The position numbers and the translations under genes were made by a program. The notes under the pieces are model-generated. The model was given only the letters and a program-made list of their open reading frames with translations, was not told the origin of the DNA and ran no database searches. A stretch of 12,305 nt of DNA from Spirochaetales bacterium (GTDB taxonomy: Bacteria; Spirochaetota; Spirochaetia; Sphaerochaetales; Sphaerochaetaceae): the NCBI GenBank assembly GCA_017962865.1, contig JAGCUM010000079.1:1-12305 (forward strand), in the 5' to 3' direction. Of the stretch, positions 7,045-12,305 are shown one piece after another (the first letter of the stretch is position 1; each line of letters opens with the position of its first letter).

Positions 7045-7062
7045 TGTTGCAAAAATGCAACA
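7045..7062. promoter_or_regulatory. Activator-binding palindrome, promoter-distal site
   Basis: A perfect inverted repeat, TGTTGCA-AAAA-TGCAACA. It differs from the proximal site by one base per arm and in the spacer, giving a shared pattern TGTWGCA-N4-TGCWACA. The two centres are 21 bp apart, two helical turns, so dimers would sit on the same face of the DNA. The site ends 2 bp beyond the regulator's stop codon, squeezed between gene end and promoter. Confidence 0.85.
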
Positions 7063-7064
7063 CT

Positions 7065-8924
7065 TTAGTCGGGAATCCCGTATTTGGTCATCTTTCTGTA
7101 GAGAGTACTGCGGTCCATGTTGAGATACTTCGCGGCATCGGACTTGCTCCTGAAGCTCTCGAGGGCCTTTTCTATGCGTTTCTTCTCGGAAATATCTTCC
7201 TCGGGCCCGGATTCGATCCTGCCGAAAAGCGAAACAAGGTCATCGAGGGTGATTTCCTTCTCCTCGATTATGACCGAAAGCCTCTCGCACATGTTTCCCA
7301 GTTCCCTTACATTTCCCTCATAACCGTATGAAAGAAGGTAAGGATAGCAGTCAGGAGCAAACTCATGGGCAACGCTGCCCAGTTTCCTGTCGTAAAGCTC
7401 CAGGAAGAACTTGGCCAGCATCAGGATGTCACTCCCCCTTTCCCGAAGCGGCGGGACATCGATTCTCAGGACATTGAGACGGAAGAACAAATCCCTGCGG
7501 AACCTTCCGGCATCCACCTCGTCCTCTATCGCCCTGTTGGTTGCGGATATGATCCTGACATCCACGGGAATGACGGAGTCGTCTCCAAGGCGCATGATCG
7601 AATGCTCTGCAAGGACTCTCAGCAACCTTCCCTGGAGCGAGAGGCTCATCTCAGAGACCTCGTCGAGGAATATTGTGCCGTTGTGGGCAAGCTCGAAAAG
7701 TCCGACCTTTCCGCTCTTGGATGCTCCTGTGAATGCTCCCGCAGCATAGCCGAAGAGCTCGCTTTCCAACAGATTCTCGGGCAATGCCGCACAGTTGATG
7801 GCTACGAACGGACCGTTCCTGCGGTCGCTTGCCTTGTGGATGCTCTGGGCAAAGAGCTCTTTTCCGGTTCCTGTCTCTCCTACTATCAGTATGCTTGAAT
7901 TGACCTTGCTGTATTTGAGTGCAAGCTCCTTGGCCTGGACCAGGGGCTTGCTCTTTCCGACGATGTCATCGAACCCGTACTTGGCAACGAAACCTTTCGA
8001 ATAGGATGTCTGGCGGATCTTGGTTTCCAGGTCCCTGATGACATTGACCTGCTGGAAGATCATTATGGCACCGCTGAAGTTTCCGTCTATCCTGATGGGG
8101 AACTTGTTTATGGAATAGTCCTTGTCGTTTATCCTCACGACATTTCCGAACGTGGAGCCCAGCATCGTCGAGATATCCGGATTGTCCAGAACCGGCAGGA
8201 TCTCATCGATGCTCTTGCCCAGGGCATAGCTTTCCCTGATGCCGAAGAACCTGCAGGCATCAGAATTGAAGACAGTGATGCGCTTGTTCGAATCGATTGA
8301 GATTACTCCCTCGGAGATGTTGTCGAGGACGGTCTGGAGCTTTCCTGCCCTTGCCTTCTGCTCTGCAGAGAATTCCAGCAGCGAGATGGCCTCGTCAATG
8401 GCCTGTCTGACGCTGGCCTTGCTGGTCGTGATTAGGGAACATCGGATACCGGCCCTGCGGGCGTTTTCCACGACGGCGTTTCCGCCGACGATGTAGTCTG
8501 CGCCCTCTTCGACGGCCTGCCTAACCGTCTTTCCGTAATCCATATCCTTCTGAAGCTCGTAGATGCTGAACTTGGGGAACAAGCTGCGGCCCAGCTCGTC
8601 CACTCCGTAGGTGGCATTGGGAAGACCGATCAGCGCCACATGGTTCGGTTTGCTCTTCTGCGCGTCATAGAAAGCCATAAGGATGTCATAGACGCTCATC
8701 GGAATCTCGATGACGGGCATCTCGGGGTAATGGCTCTTGAGAAACTGCACGCTCATGCCTCGGGCGATGGCGATGTCTCCGTAGAGCTTGTAGTCGGGAA
8801 TCTCGTAGACAGCCTTGGGATGCGAACGGAGCTCGACCTTGTCCCTGTAGGGATGCTCGGCCCAGACTTCGGTAACGGCTTCGAGAAGATTGGGATAAGG
8901 AACTATACAGTCGATCAGATACAT
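7065..8924 (-). CDS. Sigma-54-dependent transcriptional activator with PrpR-type N-terminal sensor and PAS domain
   Basis: A 619-residue activator. Residues ~1-185 resemble the PrpR N-terminal sensor domain (ARGMSVQFLKSHYPEMPVIE, then IPMSVYDIL at 74-82; YIVGGNAVVENARRAGI, 144-160), which in PrpR recognises a small organic acid. A PAS domain follows (~194-300), then the AAA+ sigma-54 interaction domain: Walker A GETGTGKE (349-356), the GAFTGA loop (396-401) that contacts sigma-54, Walker B GTIFLDE (416-422), and the arginine-finger region FRRDLFFRLNV (475-485). A Fis-type helix-turn-helix is at ~585-616 (KSDAAKYLNMDRSTLYRKM). There is no phosphoreceiver domain, so control is probably by ligand binding. 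Its ATG overlaps the end of the epimerase gene by 10 bp, implying coupled translation. It most likely binds the palindromes at 7024-7062 and activates tctC. No terminator separates it from the operon, so some read-through is possible. Confidence 0.95.
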   Translation of the reverse strand: MYLIDCIVPYPNLLEAVTEVWAEHPYRDKVELRSHPKAVYEIPDYKLYGDIAIARGMSVQFLKSHYPEMPVIEIPMSVYDILMAFYDAQKSKPNHVALIGLPNATYGVDELGRSLFPKFSIYELQKDMDYGKTVRQAVEEGADYIVGGNAVVENARRAGIRCSLITTSKASVRQAIDEAISLLEFSAEQKARAGKLQTVLDNISEGVISIDSNKRITVFNSDACRFFGIRESYALGKSIDEILPVLDNPDISTMLGSTFGNVVRINDKDYSINKFPIRIDGNFSGAIMIFQQVNVIRDLETKIRQTSYSKGFVAKYGFDDIVGKSKPLVQAKELALKYSKVNSSILIVGETGTGKELFAQSIHKASDRRNGPFVAINCAALPENLLESELFGYAAGAFTGASKSGKVGLFELAHNGTIFLDEVSEMSLSLQGRLLRVLAEHSIMRLGDDSVIPVDVRIISATNRAIEDEVDAGRFRRDLFFRLNVLRIDVPPLRERGSDILMLAKFFLELYDRKLGSVAHEFAPDCYPYLLSYGYEGNVRELGNMCERLSVIIEEKEITLDDLVSLFGRIESGPEEDISEKKRIEKALESFRSKSDAAKYLNMDRSTLYRKMTKYGIPD

Positions 8925-9745
8925 TTTTCGAAGCCTTTCATGTTGTCGATAATCCTGCGGCCGGTTTCCGTCGGATCCTCTCCGCTCTTGAGTTCGCCTG
9001 AAAGATAGCCTTCGTAGCCATAGTCCTTCAGGACCTTCAGATGGGCCGGGAAATCAATGCTTCCGTCACCAGGAACCAGACGGTCGGTATCGGCGATATG
9101 AAAATGAAGTAGCTTTCCTGCCTTGAGAACGGACTCGAGGGCCTTGACGGGATTGTCTTCAGCAGCATCGGCATTGAAGGTATCGAACAGCACGCCGATA
9201 TTCGGGCTTCCCGCCCTCTCTATGAAGGAAAGAGTCTCTGCACAGGTATTGAAGATGTCCGTCTGTCCCCTGTTCACGGGCTCCAGGGCAACCTTGACTC
9301 CATATTCCGAGAGCTTGGGGTCAAGATGAAGAAACAGATCAGCAAGAATCTCCTCCGCAATCCCTACGGAACCGACATCCCTGGCCCAGCCACGGAAAGC
9401 GCCGATGGTGACCATGTGGTTTCCCAGCCTGACAGCCAGTTCGATCATATCGGAAAACAAATCCGAACACTCCTTCATCCTGGTCCTGTCGGAATCAAGA
9501 AGCCTTAGCCCCGTGACGGTAGATATCGCACCGCTGGATACATCCGAGATTGCCAAACCGTTTTGTGCACAGGTCTTCAGCACCCCGGCATGGTCGCAGA
9601 GTTTCGGCCAACCGCAGAGCAGTTCTATAGCGCTGTACCCGAAAGCAGCCATGTCAGAGAGCTTTTTCTCGAAGGAACCTGCCATCATCGAGAAAATGAA
9701 CGGCTTATCTATTTCCGGGCTTGTGATGCAAAGTGCGTATTTCAT
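8915..9745 (-). CDS. Sugar phosphate isomerase/epimerase family protein (xylose-isomerase-like TIM barrel)
   Basis: A 276-residue TIM-barrel protein of the AP-endonuclease-2/xylose-isomerase-like superfamily, related to ketose 3-epimerases and inosose-processing enzymes. The four expected metal ligands are visible: E155 in VALEPVNR, D188 in VLFDTFN, H216 in HFHIADTDR, and E251 in SGELKSG. R222, six residues after H216, matches the substrate-contacting arginine of D-tagatose/D-psicose 3-epimerases, and VPGDGSIDF (224-232) is the usual following loop. The histidine that normally follows the metal aspartate in those epimerases (DTYH/DTFH) is N191 here, hinting at another substrate. The ribosome site is modest (GAGG about 10 nt before the ATG). 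It is first in a two-gene unit with the activator, so it is probably made at a basal level and may form or remove the inducer. Reaction unproven. Confidence 0.85.
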   Translation of the reverse strand: MKYALCITSPEIDKPFIFSMMAGSFEKKLSDMAAFGYSAIELLCGWPKLCDHAGVLKTCAQNGLAISDVSSGAISTVTGLRLLDSDRTRMKECSDLFSDMIELAVRLGNHMVTIGAFRGWARDVGSVGIAEEILADLFLHLDPKLSEYGVKVALEPVNRGQTDIFNTCAETLSFIERAGSPNIGVLFDTFNADAAEDNPVKALESVLKAGKLLHFHIADTDRLVPGDGSIDFPAHLKVLKDYGYEGYLSGELKSGEDPTETGRRIIDNMKGFEKCI

Positions 9746-9778
9746 TCGGACGGGACCTCTATAAGGGAGTTATACCTC

Positions 9779-9807
9779 ATTATATTTTACTTTATGGCTG
9801 CCCAAAA
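9779..9807 (-). promoter_or_regulatory. Probable vegetative promoter of the epimerase-regulator unit
   Basis: A perfect TATAAT -10 box lies on the - strand at 9784-9779. The best -35 with a 17-bp spacer is TTTTGG (9807-9802), a weak match. Transcription would start near 9772, about 27 nt before the epimerase ATG. A short inverted repeat, TATAA-GGGAG-TTATA (9760-9774), overlaps the predicted start. Confidence 0.55.
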
Positions 9808-9855
9808 CCCCAAATCAAGAAAAATATTTACTTAAGTGCGGATTTCGATTTACAT

Positions 9856-9885
9856 TTGAATAAAGTTGCAGGCTTCAGGCATAAT
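9856..9885 (+). promoter_or_regulatory. Probable promoter of the small membrane protein / aldo-keto reductase pair
   Basis: TTGAAT (9856-9861) and CATAAT (9880-9885) are separated by 18 bp, a reasonable sigma-70 arrangement. The predicted start is just before AGGAGG (9892-9897) and the GTG at 9904, so the leader would be very short. It faces away from the epimerase promoter within the 158-bp divergent region 9746-9903; no clear operator linked to the 7024-7062 palindromes is visible there. Confidence 0.45.
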
Positions 9886-9903
9886 TATTTCAGGAGGGCG
9901 TCA

Positions 9904-10392
9904 GTGCAGAACATCATCTTATTCATAATCTTCGGTTTGGTGGGAGTGCTCTGCATCTACAATCTCACCGTAGGAAAGAAAATCCGCGCCAAGGCCACCC
10001 AACACAACAAGGATGTCTTCGGAGCCCTCAGGGACAGGGCCGTGGAGCATTTCGGCAGCCATAAGTGCGAGTCAATGCAGATCGTCCCCTACATGACAGA
10101 TGACAACAACGGCTATCTGCTCTGCATGAACAAGGAAAAGGACATCATGTCATTGATATCCTATGAAGAGATCTACGACATGAAATATCACTCAAAGAAG
10201 AGCTGTGAGGTCATCGTTGATGGTGACGGCCGCTATATCGACAGCATTAAGTGCGTCATCAGCTGCGCCGATCCGGCATTGAATTTCACAATCAATCTTG
10301 CAAACAAGAGACATAGGGCAAAGGGTTATATGGGGAAATTCATGCAAGTCGATGCAAACGAACTCAAGTCCTACATCGAAGGGGGAAAATGA
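9904..10392 (+). CDS. Small single-helix membrane protein of unknown function
   Basis: I do not recognise this 162-residue protein. The GTG at 9904 is chosen because AGGAGG (9892-9897) sits 6 nt upstream; the frame stays open back to 9733, but that would overlap the divergent gene and its promoter. Residues ~3-23 form one hydrophobic helix, followed by a basic stretch (GKKIRAK, 24-30) that predicts a cytoplasmic C-terminal domain. The soluble part has cysteines at 55, 74, 101, 117 and 121. It also has alternating hydrophobic segments (LISYEEIYDMKY, then EVIVDGDGRYI and FTINLANK) suggesting a small beta-rich fold, possibly PH-like; that is speculation. Its stop overlaps the start of the aldo/keto reductase gene (ATGA), so the two are translationally coupled. 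Confidence 0.8.
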   Translation: MQNIILFIIFGLVGVLCIYNLTVGKKIRAKATQHNKDVFGALRDRAVEHFGSHKCESMQIVPYMTDDNNGYLLCMNKEKDIMSLISYEEIYDMKYHSKKSCEVIVDGDGRYIDSIKCVISCADPALNFTINLANKRHRAKGYMGKFMQVDANELKSYIEGGK

Positions 10393-11432
10393 TGGATTTC
10401 GCTACACTCGGAAGCACGGGAATAAAGGTCTGCAAGAACGGTTTCGGAGCCCTGCCCATCCAGAGGATCTCAACCGAGGATGCCGTCATGCTGCTCAGAA
10501 AAGCCTACAAAGCAGGATTCAGATTCTTCGACACCTCCCGCAGGTACACTGACAGCGAAGAGAAGATCGGACTTGCCTTCGAGGGAATTCCGAGGGAAAG
10601 CTACTACATAGCCACCAAGACCGGTGCCCAGACAGGCGACCAGCTTCGCAAGGATCTGGAAACCACCCTCGAGCTTCTGAAAACCGACTATGTGGACATC
10701 TATCAGTTCCACAACCCTTCTTTCTGCCCTCTTCCCGGTGACGGAACCGGTCTCTACGAGGCCATACTAGAGGCAAAACAGAGCGGCAAGGTCCGCCATA
10801 TCGGAATAACCAATCACCGGCTGCACGTTGCCCACACCGCCATCGACAGCGGTCTTTACGAGACACTGCAGTTCCCGTTCAGCTATGTCAGCGGCAAGCA
10901 GGAGCTGGAGCTGGTGGAGAAATGCCGTCAGCACAACATGGGTTTCATCGCCATGAAGGGCCTCTCCGGAGGACTTCTGACCAACTACAAGGCCTGTTAT
11001 GCCTTCGAGGCCCAGTTCGACAACGTCATTCCCATCTGGGGCATCCAGAGGGAGACCGAGCTCGATCAGTGGATCAGCTGCATAGACAATCCGCCGACAA
11101 TGACGGATGAAATCCGACAGATCATCGACAAGGACCGCGAGGAGCTCTGCGGCGAGTTCTGCAGAAGCTGCGGCTACTGCATGCCCTGCACCGTCGGTAT
11201 CGACATAAAGGACTGCGCACGCATGATACAGCTCATCAGACGAAATCCGAGTGCGAAGTTCCTCACCGATGAATGGATTGCCAAGATGCGCAAAATCAAC
11301 GACTGTGTCGACTGCGGCCTCTGCAAGTCCAAATGCCCGTACGAGCTGAACACCCCGGTCCTCCTCAGGAAGAACCTCGAAGACTACGAGATGATCCTGT
11401 CCGGAGAAAGGTCCGTAAACCGCCGTCCGTAA
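10389..11432 (+). CDS. Aldo/keto reductase with C-terminal [4Fe-4S] ferredoxin domain (COG1453 type)
   Basis: A 347-residue cytoplasmic oxidoreductase. The N-terminal ~240 residues form an aldo/keto reductase barrel with the catalytic tetrad in place: D48 and Y53 (FFDTSRRYTDSEEKIG), K77 (IATKTG) and H108 (YQFHNPS). The C-terminal ~90 residues carry two cysteine clusters. C258, C261, C264 and C267 are spaced C-x2-C-x2-C-x2-C, with C254 and C276 close by. C306, C309, C312 and C316 form a classic C-x2-C-x2-C-x3-CP ferredoxin motif. Fused reductases of this kind are common in anaerobes, where electrons may pass between NAD(P)H or ferredoxin and a carbonyl substrate; the substrate is unknown. The start ATG overlaps the TGA of the upstream gene, with GGGGG just before it. 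A second ATG at 10392 is equally possible. No terminator is visible between this gene and the iron transporter gene. Confidence 0.92.
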   Translation: MMDFATLGSTGIKVCKNGFGALPIQRISTEDAVMLLRKAYKAGFRFFDTSRRYTDSEEKIGLAFEGIPRESYYIATKTGAQTGDQLRKDLETTLELLKTDYVDIYQFHNPSFCPLPGDGTGLYEAILEAKQSGKVRHIGITNHRLHVAHTAIDSGLYETLQFPFSYVSGKQELELVEKCRQHNMGFIAMKGLSGGLLTNYKACYAFEAQFDNVIPIWGIQRETELDQWISCIDNPPTMTDEIRQIIDKDREELCGEFCRSCGYCMPCTVGIDIKDCARMIQLIRRNPSAKFLTDEWIAKMRKINDCVDCGLCKSKCPYELNTPVLLRKNLEDYEMILSGERSVNRRP

Positions 11433-11437
11433 CCTCA

Positions 11438-11470
11438 TTGACAAAAATCAGTCGCCTGGTTTAGTATACT
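11438..11470 (+). promoter_or_regulatory. Probable sigma-70 promoter of the feoAB fusion gene
   Basis: A perfect -35 TTGACA lies at 11438-11443, only 6 bp after the aldo/keto reductase stop. Possible -10 boxes are TAGTAT (11462-11467, 18-bp spacer) or TATACT (11465-11470, 21-bp spacer, rather long). Either puts the transcription start at about 11474-11477, on the feoB ATG at 11475. I see no clear Fur box. Confidence 0.6.
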
Positions 11471-11474
11471 TTCC

Positions 11475-12305
11475 ATGAAAGTTAGAGAACTCAAACCGGG
11501 ACAAAGCGCCCGAATTACAGCCGTCGGAGGAACGGGTGCGCTGAGGCAGCACTTCCTGGATATGGGAATGATTCCTGGGGCGGAGGTCACGCTCATCAAA
11601 CTGGCACCGATGGGCGATCCCATGGAGCTTCGCATCCATGGCTATGAGCTCACGCTCAGACTTGCGGATGCGGCCAACATTGACGTCACATTGATCGAAA
11701 AAAAGCAGGAAAACGATCAGCCTGTACAGAAAAAAGCCATCGAACACCCAGGCTTGGGAGAAGAAGGCAAATACCATGATCCCGCGGATGAGAACCCTCT
11801 TCCGGAGAATACGAAGCTAAGGTTCGCCCTCGTCGGAAACCAGAACAGCGGAAAGACCACCCTCTTCAACCAGCTTACCGGTTCGAACCAGCATGTCGGA
11901 AACTTCCCCGGCGTTACGGTAGACAGGAAAGACGGTCCTCTCAGAGGCCAGCCAAACACCACCGTCACGGACCTGCCCGGCATCTATTCCATGTCCCCCT
12001 ATTCCAGTGAGGAAATCGTCTCCAGGAACTTCGTCCTGCATCACAAACCGCACTGCATAATCAATATCGTCGACGTTACCAGCATCGACAGGAGCCTGTA
12101 CCTTACAATGCAGCTTCTGGAGCTTGGCATGCCGATGGTCGTTGCCCTGAACATGATGGACGAGATGACCTCAAACGGCGGAAGCGTCGATATCAACGCC
12201 ATGGAGAGCATGCTCGGAGTTCCGGTTGTGCCCATTTCCGCAGCAAAGAACCAGGGAGTCGATGAGCTCGTAAAGCACGCGATGCATGTGGCGATCTATC
12301 AGGAA
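11475..12305 (+). CDS. feoB: FeoA-FeoB fusion, ferrous iron transporter (3' end outside window)
   Basis: The 277 residues in the window run off the right edge without a stop. Residues 1-75 form a FeoA-like SH3 domain (MKVRELKPGQ, LRQHFLDMGMIPGAEV, ELRIHGYELTLR). A charged linker (76-114) follows, then the FeoB G domain. G1 is GNQNSGKTT (121-129), unusual in having Q and S where GNPNVGKT is common. The G2 region is FPGVTVD (144-150), G3 is DLPG (166-169), G4 is NMMD (226-229) and G5 is SAA (255-257). The membrane channel that imports Fe(II) comes later and is not visible. FeoA as an N-terminal domain instead of a separate gene is known in several anaerobic lineages. The ATG at 11475 is the only sensible start: in frame upstream there is a TGA (11439) and no other start codon. 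No ribosome-binding sequence precedes it. Confidence 0.95.
   Translation, partial: MKVRELKPGQSARITAVGGTGALRQHFLDMGMIPGAEVTLIKLAPMGDPMELRIHGYELTLRLADAANIDVTLIEKKQENDQPVQKKAIEHPGLGEEGKYHDPADENPLPENTKLRFALVGNQNSGKTTLFNQLTGSNQHVGNFPGVTVDRKDGPLRGQPNTTVTDLPGIYSMSPYSSEEIVSRNFVLHHKPHCIINIVDVTSIDRSLYLTMQLLELGMPMVVALNMMDEMTSNGGSVDINAMESMLGVPVVPISAAKNQGVDELVKHAMHVAIYQE

Noticed and set aside
7365..7898. + strand open frame of 177 codons opposite the AAA+ domain of the activator
   Set aside because: It lies wholly inside the sigma-54 activator gene on the other strand, with no ribosome site or recognisable domain; codon bias of the real gene explains it.
9733..9903. 5' extension of the small membrane protein to the ATG at 9733
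   Set aside because: It would overlap the start of the divergent epimerase gene and the promoter region; the GTG at 9904 has a perfect Shine-Dalgarno and yields a clean N-terminal helix.
10767..11444. - strand open frame of 225 codons opposite the aldo/keto reductase
   Set aside because: It is antisense to a gene with an intact catalytic tetrad and ferredoxin cysteines; its translation shows no family features.
1..12305. CRISPR arrays, tRNA or rRNA genes, insertion sequences, phage or toxin-antitoxin genes
   Set aside because: I found no regularly spaced repeats, no cloverleaf or rRNA-like sequence and no transposase, integrase or toxin-like protein. The window is nearly filled by ordinary metabolic and transport genes.

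Overview
The window looks like a stretch of chromosome from a free-living or gut-associated anaerobe. The hints are strong AGGAGG-type ribosome sites, roughly even base composition, a [4Fe-4S] ferredoxin-tailed aldo/keto reductase, a FeoA-FeoB ferrous iron transporter, and sigma-54 control of a tripartite tricarboxylate transporter (TTT). A spirochaete related to Sphaerochaeta, or a Firmicute, would fit; this is a low-confidence guess because no rRNA or other marker gene is present.

Layout. (1) Bases 2-319, + strand: the C-terminal end of a DUF4129/transglutaminase-type membrane protein cut by the window edge. (2) Bases 311-396: two hairpins with related stems, forming a convergent terminator. 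(3) Bases 412-6908, - strand: a six-gene operon read right to left, tctC-tctB-tctA, a COG4091-type oxidoreductase with a SAF domain, a transaldolase-family aldolase, and a zinc-dependent medium-chain dehydrogenase. (4) Bases 6909-7064: the operon's control region, with a textbook sigma-54 promoter and two perfect palindromes 21 bp apart centre to centre. (5) Bases 7065-9745, - strand: a PrpR-type sigma-54 activator, overlapping by 10 bp the end of a sugar-phosphate isomerase/epimerase gene. (6) Bases 9746-9903: a divergent promoter region. (7) Bases 9904-11432, + strand: a small one-helix membrane protein of unknown function, translationally coupled to an iron-sulfur aldo/keto reductase. (8) Base 11475 to the right edge: a fused FeoA-FeoB gene, truncated, with no Shine-Dalgarno sequence.

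The most interesting part is the apparently self-contained unit from 311 to 9745. A ligand-sensing activator and an epimerase are expressed from a vegetative promoter. The activator should bind the two palindromes and fire the sigma-54 promoter, giving an organic-acid or sugar-acid importer plus three enzymes, ended by a terminator. The enzyme set (DXR-II/homoserine-dehydrogenase-like reductase, divergent Schiff-base aldolase, Zn alcohol dehydrogenase, TIM-barrel epimerase, no kinase) matches no catabolic pathway I can name. The aldolase lacks several residues that standard transaldolases use for catalysis and phosphate binding. The substrate is unknown; a carboxylated or branched sugar derivative is my inference.
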